From Acidobacteriota bacterium (GTDB taxonomy: Bacteria > Acidobacteriota > Blastocatellia > Pyrinomonadales > Pyrinomonadaceae), in the NCBI GenBank assembly GCA_003222835.1, contig QHXE01000022.1:1-10192 (forward strand): 10,192 nucleotides of DNA, written 5' to 3'. Positions 1 to 5,235 of the stretch are shown here, in pieces (within the stretch, counting starts at the first letter, position 1; the number at the start of each line of letters is the position of its first letter). A program made the position numbers and the translations under genes. Under the pieces are notes generated by a model. The model saw only the letters and a list, made by a program, of their open reading frames with translations, made no database searches and was not told the origin of the DNA.

Positions 1-314
1 TGTTTTCCGCAAAGTTGGCGTCGTCGCCGGCGGACGTGATGATTACGATTTGGAATGAAGATTCCATCGGCGAATCAATTGCCTTGGCAACGGAATTAAG
101 GAGCAAGGATTTGCGCGTGGATCTTTATCCAGAACCGGACAAATTAGCGAAGCAATTCAAGTATGCATCATCTCGCGGGATTCCATTCGTGGCTATCATC
201 GGCGAGGATGAACGATTGCGCGGCGAGGCGGCTATCAAAGACATGCGTTCAGGAGAGCAGCGATCGGTAAAGCGCGGCGAGGTCGCAAGCGCATTACAGG
301 ACCAAACATCATGA
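1..314 (+). CDS. hisS: Histidyl-tRNA synthetase, C-terminal fragment
   Basis: This is the 3' end of a gene cut by the window's left edge. The reading frame is open from base 3 with no start of its own. About 100 residues are visible and form the C-terminal anticodon-binding domain (HGTP_anticodon type) of class II histidyl-tRNA synthetase. That enzyme charges tRNA-His in the cytoplasm. Recognition rests on the alpha/beta order and on the family stretch 'DKLAKQFKYASSRGIPFVAI' followed by a GEDE motif and then 'AAIKDMRSGEQ', the typical end of HisS. The catalytic domain (motifs 1-3) lies outside the window. The stop codon overlaps the next start as ATGA, so the downstream DinB-like gene is probably translationally coupled. 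ATP phosphoribosyltransferase regulatory subunit HisZ is a paralogue, but HisZ normally lacks this anticodon domain. Confidence 0.9.
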   Translation, partial: FSAKLASSPADVMITIWNEDSIGESIALATELRSKDLRVDLYPEPDKLAKQFKYASSRGIPFVAIIGEDERLRGEAAIKDMRSGEQRSVKRGEVASALQDQTS

Positions 315-856
315 ACGATCAATCAATAGGCCAGCATTATCTCGACGATGCCCTCCGAAGATTTCGAGATTACAAGCAGCTTGCGGAGCGCGCCTTTGCC
401 CAAATTAGTGACGAAGAGTTTTTTCGCACGCTCGATGAAGAATCGAACAGCATCGCCATCAACATGAAACACATTGCCGGCAACATGATTTCGCGCTGGA
501 CGGATTTTCTGACGACCGACGGAGAGAAACCGGAACGTAATCGCGATCTGGAGTTTGTGATGTTGCCGGAAACATCGAAGAACGACATGCTCGCGTATTG
601 GGAGAGAGGTTGGCAGTGTGTCTTTGAGGCAGTTGAGCCGCTGAAGCCGGAAGACTTGATGCGCACAATCAGGGTTCGCGGACAAGATCACACCGTGGTG
701 CAAGCGATCAATCGACAACTCGCTCATTATGCGTACCATGTTGGACAGATCGTCTTTCTCGCGAAGCATTTCAAATCAGGCGAGTGGCAAAGCTTGAGCG
801 TGCCAAAGAACAGATCGGCCGAGTTTAATTCGCAGTTTCAGAACCGGAAGCGGTAG
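311..856 (+). CDS. DinB-superfamily (DUF1572-type) protein
   Basis: A 181-residue four-helix-bundle protein of the DinB/YfiT superfamily, closest in feel to DUF1572. The three histidines expected for the metal site are visible: His54 in 'KHIAGN' and His139 and His143 in 'AHYAYHVGQI'. The N-terminal helix 'YLDDALRRFRDYKQ' is also typical. DinB-fold proteins are cytoplasmic metalloproteins; some are thiol-dependent transferases (bacillithiol or mycothiol), but the substrate here cannot be read from sequence. The start ATG overlaps the hisS stop by four bases, suggesting coupled translation. An oddity is that the last residues and the TAG stop (838-856) are encoded by one arm of an intergenic repeat that occurs again at 6596-6719. 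The C-terminus may therefore have been set by repeat insertion. Superfamily assignment is firm; function is unknown. Confidence 0.85.
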   Translation: MNDQSIGQHYLDDALRRFRDYKQLAERAFAQISDEEFFRTLDEESNSIAINMKHIAGNMISRWTDFLTTDGEKPERNRDLEFVMLPETSKNDMLAYWERGWQCVFEAVEPLKPEDLMRTIRVRGQDHTVVQAINRQLAHYAYHVGQIVFLAKHFKSGEWQSLSVPKNRSAEFNSQFQNRKR

Positions 857-868
857 CGACCGGGTGAT
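838..868 (+). repeat. Single arm of palindromic repeat family B
   Basis: This stretch matches the arms of the inverted repeat at 6596-6719, with only two differences over the first 26 bases (common parts are TCAGAACCG and AGCGGTAGCGACCGG). It contains a short internal hairpin ACCG/CGGT. Only one arm is present here. It supplies the stop codon of the upstream DinB-like gene. A separate 6-bp hairpin (GCGAGC/GCTCGC, 871-887) follows directly. Confidence 0.75.
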
Positions 869-908
869 ATGCGAGCTGGATGCTCGCGAACCGCCGACAT
901 GGATCCTT

Positions 909-914
909 GGGAGG
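909..914 (+). promoter_or_regulatory. Ribosome binding site that fixes the VOC1 start
   Basis: GGGAGG sits five bases before the ATG at 920. It selects that start over an in-frame upstream ATG at 869, which would add 17 residues unlike any VOC protein and overlap the repeat-derived region. Confidence 0.7.
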
Positions 915-919
915 TAAGT

Positions 920-1285
920 ATGTTTCTTGGTTTGCGCACTGCGACTTATCACGTTGACGACATTGAAAAAGGCAAAGCCTGGTATAGCGAACTGCTCGGC
1001 GTGAAGCCATATTTCGACCAGCCTTTTTACGTTGGTTTCGATGTGGCTGGCTACGAACTCGGTTTACAGCCGGGCGGCGGTAATACCCCGAACAAAGCCG
1101 ACGGGGCGGTCGCCTATTGGGGCGTCGAAAATGCGGAAGCCGCGTTCAAACGAATAATCGAACTCGGAGCCTCCGTTCAAGAGGAAGTTAAGGACGTCGG
1201 CGAGGGGATTAAGGTTGCGACCGTGAAAGATCCCTTTGGAAATGTCTTTGGCATTATCGAGAATCCGCATTTCAAGATTCATTGA
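920..1285 (+). CDS. VOC-superfamily (glyoxalase/bleomycin-resistance-like) protein 1
   Basis: A 121-residue single-domain vicinal oxygen chelate protein. The paired beta-alpha-beta-beta-beta modules are visible: 'RTATYHVDDIEKGKAWYSEL' at the start, then 'YWGVENAEAAFKRI' opening the second module, and 'DPFGNVFGIIENP' at the end. Candidate metal ligands are His11, the Glu of 'GYELGLQP' and the Glu of 'IIENP'. VOC proteins carry out metal-dependent isomerisation, epimerisation, lyase or ring-opening reactions, or simply bind drugs; the substrate is not predictable here. The start is chosen for its strong GGGAGG site. A second VOC gene follows 33 bases downstream, so the two are probably co-transcribed and may form a heteromeric or functional pair. 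Sequence similarity between the two is low, so this is not a recent duplication. Family is firm, role unknown. Confidence 0.85.
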   Translation: MFLGLRTATYHVDDIEKGKAWYSELLGVKPYFDQPFYVGFDVAGYELGLQPGGGNTPNKADGAVAYWGVENAEAAFKRIIELGASVQEEVKDVGEGIKVATVKDPFGNVFGIIENPHFKIH

Positions 1286-1318
1286 GCTGCGAGTGTGAGT
1301 GCTGAGCGATTCTTAAGA

Positions 1319-1684
1319 ATGGTAACCGCACTTCATCATGTGAACGTGACCGTCCCGGCCGAGCTGGAAGCGGTGGCGAAGGAATTCTACCAATCGGTGC
1401 TGGGACTGAAACAAGTGCCGAAGCCGGCCGCGGCGCGCCAGAGCGGCGCGTGGTACCAGATTGGCGGCAACCAATTGCATTTGTCGATTGAAGGTGGATC
1501 TATTAGTTCGTTGAGTTCACGACATGTTTGCTTCACGGTTTCCGATCTTGATGCGGCTGAGAAACGGTTCCGCGCGGCGGGCGTAGAAATCATTCCGGAT
1601 CCACGACCCATTGCCGACTCGCCGCGCTTCTATGTGCGCGATCCGGGCGGGAACCAACTCGAGATCGTTCAAGCCGCTGCGTAA
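1319..1684 (+). CDS. VOC-superfamily (glyoxalase-like) protein 2
   Basis: A 121-residue single-domain VOC protein. The N-terminal 'ALHHVNVTVP' and C-terminal 'RDPGGNQLEIVQ' are hallmark glyoxalase-family strands. Likely metal ligands are His6 or His7, a His in 'QLHLSI' or 'RHVCFTV', and the Glu of 'LEIVQ'. The pattern resembles general lactoylglutathione-lyase-like or fosfomycin-resistance-like single-domain proteins, but it does not allow a substrate call. I chose the ATG at 1319 because family members begin just before the HHVN strand. A GTG at 1295 in the same frame would add eight residues of no family character. No clear Shine-Dalgarno is visible for either, so translation may depend on the upstream gene. 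The stop is followed by an inverted repeat and then the RidA gene. Confidence 0.83.
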   Translation: MVTALHHVNVTVPAELEAVAKEFYQSVLGLKQVPKPAAARQSGAWYQIGGNQLHLSIEGGSISSLSSRHVCFTVSDLDAAEKRFRAAGVEIIPDPRPIADSPRFYVRDPGGNQLEIVQAAA

Positions 1685-1702
1685 CCTCCGTGGGTCCTCT
1701 GT

Positions 1703-1741
1703 GTCCTCTGTGGTAATGATCGATTTTTCACCACAGAGGAC
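1703..1741 (+). repeat. Inverted repeat family D between VOC2 and RidA genes
   Basis: Perfect 12-bp arms, GTCCTCTGTGGT (1703-1714) and ACCACAGAGGAC (1730-1741), are separated by a 15-base AT-rich loop. A partial direct copy of the arm (GGTCCTCTGTG) sits just upstream. The right arm runs into the purine-rich GGAGAGAAG that probably serves as the ribosome site of the RidA gene. A transcript hairpin could therefore hold or expose that site. It lacks the T-run of an intrinsic terminator. Confidence 0.75.
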
Positions 1742-1758
1742 CGGAGAGAAGAAAACTG

Positions 1759-2157
1759 ATGAGCTTCACTTTCATCAACCCTGAATCGCTCGGCCCGCCG
1801 CGCGGGTATTCAAACGGCGTTCTGACAGAGCCGGGCGGAAGATTGTTGTTCATCGCTGGACAGGTTGGGTGGAATGAGAATCAAAACATCGTCGGCGATG
1901 ATCTCGTCGAACAGTTCGCTCGCGCGCTCGCAAATGTCGTCGCCGTAGTGACGGAAGCCGGCGGAAAGGCGGATCAAATCGCGCGACTGACGATCTATGT
2001 AACAAACAAGCTCGACTATCGCACACGACTGGTCGAAATCGGTGAACGATATCGCGCGCGCATGGGCAAGCATTTTCCAGCGATGGTGTTGGTGGAAGTC
2101 AAAAGCCTGCTGGAAGATGGCGCGAAGATTGAGATTGAAGGGATAGCAGTGTTGTAG
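1759..2157 (+). CDS. RidA/YjgF-family protein (divergent, Arg-less)
   Basis: A 132-residue protein of the RidA (YjgF/YER057c/UK114) family, small trimeric enzymes that hydrolyse reactive enamines and imines. Visible family features are 'LLFIAGQVGWN' (residues 29-39), 'QIARLTIYVTN' (73-83) and the C-terminal 'KIEIEGIAVL'. The usual strand 'FPAR..VEV' reads 'FPAMVLVEV', so the arginine that grips the substrate carboxylate in true RidA is Met109. That places it in one of the other Rid subfamilies, some of which act in aromatic degradation, for example as 2-aminomuconate deaminases. It is the first of three consecutive genes (RidA, crotonase, acyl-CoA dehydrogenase) that look like a CoA-thioester catabolic set. 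A role hydrolysing an enamine intermediate is inference. The start at 1759 has GGAGAGA about a dozen bases upstream. Confidence 0.88.
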   Translation: MSFTFINPESLGPPRGYSNGVLTEPGGRLLFIAGQVGWNENQNIVGDDLVEQFARALANVVAVVTEAGGKADQIARLTIYVTNKLDYRTRLVEIGERYRARMGKHFPAMVLVEVKSLLEDGAKIEIEGIAVL

Positions 2158-2222
2158 CGCAAACTGTCAGTTTGCGTTGTTAAGCATAAGTATTAGAACG
2201 CCGCAAGTTAACAGTTTGCGCT
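2156..2222 (+). repeat. Inverted repeat family C (REPIN-like) between RidA and crotonase genes
   Basis: Perfect 12-bp outer arms, AGCGCAAACTGT (2156-2167) and ACAGTTTGCGCT (2211-2222). The left arm is itself a nearly perfect hairpin (CGCAAACTG, one base, CAGTTTGCG), and the right arm forms an imperfect one (CGCAA ... TTGCG, 2202-2220). The layout is two hairpins in inverted orientation around a spacer, as in REPIN elements. It begins at the RidA stop codon and ends three bases before the crotonase ATG. Confidence 0.8.
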
Positions 2223-2225
2223 AGT

Positions 2226-3017
2226 ATGATTTCCCCTAAGGGTTTTCTCTACGAACAACGCGACGGCATCGCGACCATCACGCTCAATCGTCCCGAGCGG
2301 CTTAACGCGATCACGTTCGAGGTCTATCACGAACTCACCGACTTTTTCGCGAGTCTGCATGATGAAAAGGACGTACGCGTGGTCGTGATCACCGGCGCTG
2401 GTCGCGCGTTCTGTTCGGGCGGCGACGTGCGCGACATCATTGGAGAACTGCAAGGGCGCGACGCCGAAGGGCTATTAGAGTTCACGCGCCTCACTTGCGA
2501 ACTCATTCACAACATGCGCGCGCTGCCGAAACCGATCATCGCCAGCATCAATGGCACGACTGCAGGAGCCGGAGCTTGCATCGCGCTCGCTTCAGATATC
2601 CGCATTGCTGCCGAAGAGGCGAAGATTGCTTTCATATTTGTGAAAGTCGGATTGGCGGGAACTGACATGGGCGCGACTTATCTGCTGCCGCGCGTCGTGG
2701 GTTTGGCGAAAGCGACGGAGTTGTTGATGACGGGTGATTTCATTTCGGCCCAGGAAGCTGAAAAGATCGGACTCTATAATCGCGTCGTGCCACGGGACCA
2801 ACTGAAAACGGCAACCAGCGAGTTTGCTGCGAAACTGGCACACGGTCCGGCGTTGGGCTTGGCGAAAACTAAAGAGATGTTGAATCGCGAAATGCACATG
2901 GGATTCGAATCCGCGCTCGAAGCCGAAGCTGTTGCGCAGGCACTGTGCATGCAGCATCCTGATTTTGCAGAGGCTCACGCAGCGTTTATTGAAAAGCGCA
3001 AACCGAAGTTCAAATGA
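2226..3017 (+). CDS. Enoyl-CoA hydratase/isomerase-family protein (crotonase fold)
   Basis: A 263-residue crotonase-superfamily protein of standard length. The two oxyanion-hole segments are present: 'AFCSGGDVRD' (61-70) and 'SINGTTAGAGACIALASDI' (107-125). Further conserved stretches include 'LNRPERLNAI' (20-29) and 'AEKIGLYNRVVP' (178-189). Members bind acyl-CoA and hydrate, isomerise or hydrolyse it. By alignment from memory with rat mitochondrial hydratase, the catalytic Glu144 and Glu164 correspond here to Cys118 and Phe138. A conserved-looking Asp147 in 'AGTDMGATYLLPR' may serve instead. Classical water addition is therefore doubtful, and a specialised step such as hydrolysis or ring opening is possible. 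It sits between RidA and an acyl-CoA dehydrogenase. No Shine-Dalgarno is visible because a palindromic repeat ends three bases before the ATG. Confidence 0.9.
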   Translation: MISPKGFLYEQRDGIATITLNRPERLNAITFEVYHELTDFFASLHDEKDVRVVVITGAGRAFCSGGDVRDIIGELQGRDAEGLLEFTRLTCELIHNMRALPKPIIASINGTTAGAGACIALASDIRIAAEEAKIAFIFVKVGLAGTDMGATYLLPRVVGLAKATELLMTGDFISAQEAEKIGLYNRVVPRDQLKTATSEFAAKLAHGPALGLAKTKEMLNREMHMGFESALEAEAVAQALCMQHPDFAEAHAAFIEKRKPKFK

Positions 3018-3020
3018 TTG

Positions 3021-3133
3021 GCTGGGAGCGCGGGCGTCCCGCCCGCACCGCGCGCGAAATGTGAAGAGTCGTCGCCTCGCTCGAAGGTTGAGCGGCGGTA
3101 GCGCTAGGCGGACGGGACGTCCGCGCTCCCAGC
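3021..3133 (+). repeat. Inverted repeat family A (REPIN-like) between crotonase and acyl-CoA dehydrogenase genes
   Basis: The 26-base arms at 3021-3046 and 3108-3133 are inverted copies with two differences. Each arm contains its own 7-bp hairpin with a three-base loop: GCGGGCG/CGCCCGC on the left (3030-3046) and GCGGACG/CGTCCGC on the right (3108-3124). The two differences between arms pair with one another inside each hairpin, so pairing is preserved in both. The spacer is about 60 bases of GC-rich sequence with no gene. An open frame running through it into the dehydrogenase is not a credible N-terminal extension. Confidence 0.85.
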
Positions 3134-3156
3134 AAAAAGGTTCGCGTAATTTTGAA

Positions 3157-4308
3157 ATGAGTTTTATAGACACAACTCCATTCTTCTCGAATGAACATCG
3201 GGAATTGGCGGCGCGCCTGGCCGAGTTCACCGAGCGCGAGATCGAAGTGCGCGCGGGCGATGACGAAGGCGATGCCGATGAAGCGCTGCGAAGTTATGTT
3301 CTGTTATTAGCCGACCATGATCTGCTGCGTTACGCGGTAGCATCACCGGGCCAGCCATTCGATCTCCGTTCGTTCTGCATCATTCGCGAGACGCTTTCAT
3401 ATTCCTCATCGCTCGCCGATCTCGCCTTCGCAATGCAGGGCTTGGGCTCTTATGCGATTAGTCTCGGAGCAACTGAGCACGTACGCGATTTCTGGCTGGC
3501 TCGCGCGGCCACTGGGCGAGCGATCGCGGCTTTCGCCTTGACCGAACCTGATGCTGGTTCCGACGTCGCGGCAATCAAAACCACCGCGCGTCGCGAAGAC
3601 GAGGCCTACGTGATCGATGGCCGCAAACGCTTCATTTCAAACGCCGGCGTCGCTGATTTCTACACGGTCTTTGCCCGCACGGGCACGCGTGAAGACGGGC
3701 GCGCTGAGATTTCCGCATTCATCATTAGCTCCCGCATGCCGGGTTTCAGGGTTGCTGAGCGAACTCAGATGCTCGCGCCGCATCCGATTGGTGAATTGGA
3801 ATTCAGGAATTGCCGCGTACCCGCCGAAGACATAATCGGCGCGCCGGGTGATGGGTTGCGACTTAGCCTCCAAACGCTTGACGTGTTTCGCGCGAGTGTG
3901 GGCGCGGCGGGGTGCGGCATGGCCCGTCGGGCGCTTGACGAAAGTCTCTTGCATGCGAAATCGCGCGAGCAATTTGGCCGCCCACTCTCGGGGCATCAGT
4001 TGATTCAAGAAAAGCTGGCGGACATGGCGACCGAACTCGACGCCGCGCGATTATTGGTTTATCGCGCCGCTTATTTGAAGGACACCGGCGCCGAACGTTC
4101 GACGCGTGAAGCCAGCGAAGCAAAACTCTTTGCCACCGAGGCTGCCTCGCGCATTATCGATCAAGCCGTGCAGATTCACGGTGCGACGGGACTCGTTCGT
4201 GGCACCGTGGTCGAGCGTCTCCATCGCGACGTGCGCGCGCTGCGGATTTATGAAGGCACATCGGAGATTCAAAAGCTGGTCATAGCCAATCAACTCTTGA
4301 AAGAGTAG
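3157..4308 (+). CDS. Acyl-CoA dehydrogenase
   Basis: A 383-residue FAD-dependent acyl-CoA dehydrogenase that introduces an alpha,beta double bond into an acyl-CoA and passes electrons to electron-transfer flavoprotein. Visible signatures are 'FALTEPDAGSD' (126-136), 'KRFISNAG' (157-164), 'SREQFGRPLSGHQLIQEKLA' (269-288) and 'QIHGATG' (339-345). The catalytic base is the Glu of 'RIYEGTSEIQ' (Glu366), placed as in short- and medium-chain enzymes. Length is normal for the family (about 380). I start at ATG 3157; the frame stays open upstream through the palindromic repeat, but that stretch is low-complexity and not family-like. Substrate is unknown; by context it acts after or beside the crotonase and RidA enzymes. 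The final 80 bases of this gene region are exactly duplicated immediately after the stop codon. Confidence 0.92.
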   Translation: MSFIDTTPFFSNEHRELAARLAEFTEREIEVRAGDDEGDADEALRSYVLLLADHDLLRYAVASPGQPFDLRSFCIIRETLSYSSSLADLAFAMQGLGSYAISLGATEHVRDFWLARAATGRAIAAFALTEPDAGSDVAAIKTTARREDEAYVIDGRKRFISNAGVADFYTVFARTGTREDGRAEISAFIISSRMPGFRVAERTQMLAPHPIGELEFRNCRVPAEDIIGAPGDGLRLSLQTLDVFRASVGAAGCGMARRALDESLLHAKSREQFGRPLSGHQLIQEKLADMATELDAARLLVYRAAYLKDTGAERSTREASEAKLFATEAASRIIDQAVQIHGATGLVRGTVVERLHRDVRALRIYEGTSEIQKLVIANQLLKE

Positions 4309-4390
4309 ACGTGCGCGCGCTGCGGATTTATGAAGGCACATCGGAGATTCAAAAGCTGGTCATAGCCAATCAACTCTTGAAAGAGTAGAC
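4228..4390 (+). repeat. Perfect 80-bp tandem duplication at the end of the acyl-CoA dehydrogenase gene
   Basis: Bases 4231-4310 are repeated without a single difference at 4311-4390, and the trinucleotide GAC flanks each junction (4228, 4308, 4388). The first copy encodes the dehydrogenase C-terminus from 'VRALRIYEGTSEIQ' to the TAG stop. The second copy starts just after that stop and is out of frame and untranslated. Complete identity at the third codon positions indicates either a very recent slippage or unequal-crossover event, or a sequence assembly error. Confidence 0.95.
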
Positions 4391-4411
4391 TAAGAGAGAA
4401 TTGCCCAGAAG

Positions 4412-4672
4412 ATGCAACCTCTTTCTTTAGACACGTCGCCCGAGGCTCAACAACTACTTTTTGAGTTACTCCGCAATGCGTCTGCTGGCAAAAAGCTGAG
4501 GCTGACGTTCGATTTGATCCAGACGTTGCGGTTCCTGGTGCTCTCCGACCTGCGCCGCTCGTTCCCGCAAGCCGGCGCGGATGATTTACGTCGTCGGCTG
4601 ATCTCCCGACTCTTGCCGCGCGAGGACGTGATTCGAGCTTACGGATTTGATCCGAAGAGCTTAGGCTACTAA
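4412..4672 (+). CDS. Small conserved hypothetical protein, partner of a nucleotidyltransferase gene
   Basis: An 86-residue soluble, helical, charged protein with no signal peptide or membrane segment. The layout is an N-terminal 'SLDTSPEAQQLLFELLRNAS', a central helix 'RLTFDLIQTLRFLVLSDLRR', and a C-terminal 'RLISRLLPREDVIRAYGFDP'. I recall this type of small protein (tail 'LxRxLP.. ....GFDP') as a frequent neighbour, directly upstream, of a MNT/AbiEii-like nucleotidyltransferase gene. That is the arrangement here, with a 10-base gap. The pairing suggests a toxin-antitoxin or regulatory module, but I know of no demonstrated function. The gene looks intact although its partner is broken. The start at 4412 lacks a strong ribosome site (AGAGAGAA lies about a dozen bases upstream). 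Confidence 0.7.
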   Translation: MQPLSLDTSPEAQQLLFELLRNASAGKKLRLTFDLIQTLRFLVLSDLRRSFPQAGADDLRRRLISRLLPREDVIRAYGFDPKSLGY

Positions 4673-4682
4673 ATCAGTCCGA

Positions 4683-5175
4683 ATGGAAAACCTTGAAAAC
4701 CCTTACGTTGTTCTGCTTCAGATCACGGACGCGTTTGAGGCTTTACACATTGACTATGTAGTAGTCGGTTCAATCGCCAGTTCTATCCATGGCGAGTATC
4801 GAGCGAGCGGAGATATAGATGTCGTCGCCGATCTCAATTTTCCTCATGTCGAGCCAATAGTGTCGAGAGGCGATCTTCAAGGTGGACGTCTTTGTCCCCG
4901 CAGCGCTCGGAAAGCAACAACTCGCGAGACGGGAGCTGCACAGACTCGATCCTGCCCAAGAGCAGACTATCTGGGTCGCTACGGCTGAGGACACGATTCT
5001 TGGCAAACTTGAGTGGTATCGTAAGAGTGACGAAACCTCAGAGATACAATGGCGCGATATTCTGGGAATTATCGGTACGAAGGCTGTGGCCCTCGATTTC
5101 GATTATTTGAAGCGCTGGTCAGAGCGCTTCGGTCTGGCGGACTTGCTGGAACGAGCGTTGAAGCAGTCTCAATAA
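4683..5175 (+). pseudogene. Nucleotidyltransferase (MNT/AbiEii-like), broken by internal deletion and frameshift
   Basis: Two pieces of one gene lie in different frames. The 5' piece, from ATG 4683 to about 4862, encodes 'IDYVVVGSIASSIHGEYRAS' then GDID, the nucleotidyltransferase core with the Gly-Ser pair (29-30) and Asp44/Asp46 metal ligands. The 3' piece, from about 4873 to the stop at 5175, encodes 'IFKVDVFVPA', 'WVATAEDTILGKLEWYRKSD', 'QWRDILGI' and a C-terminal 'GLADLLERALKQ'. In intact relatives, as I recall them, about 30 residues (the FYV...SFN segment) join 'VEPIV' to 'FKVDVFV'. Here they are missing and the frame changes, with a TAG at 4858-4860 in the 3' frame. An alternative start (GTG 4882) for the 3' half alone would make a protein without the catalytic residues. 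A real, decayed gene; original role unproven. Confidence 0.8.
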
Positions 5176-5235
5176 TTCTAGTCTGATGCGCGCTAATTCG
5201 TAAGCTATTTCACTTCGCACAAACGAGTTCTGGAA

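Noticed and set aside
323..769. - strand open frame of 148 codons antisense to the DinB-like gene
   Set aside because: No ribosome site or motif is present, and the + strand product carries the conserved DinB histidines.
1295..1318. GTG start for the second VOC protein
   Set aside because: The extra eight residues are not family-like. ATG 1319 sits at the usual distance before the first beta strand.
2932..3156. N-terminal extension of the acyl-CoA dehydrogenase upstream of ATG 3157
   Set aside because: The frame is open only because the GC-rich palindrome has few stops. The peptide is Arg/Ser-rich, overlaps the crotonase gene and has no family similarity. The normal family N-terminus begins just after 3157.
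2592..3230. Long - strand open frame (212 codons) antisense to the crotonase gene
   Set aside because: It is a GC-driven shadow with Arg/Ser-rich composition and no recognisable motif, opposite a gene with clear family signatures.
5176..5235. Promoter for the permease in the 60-base gap
   Set aside because: There is no pair of -35/-10 hexamers at acceptable spacing. TTCGTA/GCTATT-like segments are too weak to report.
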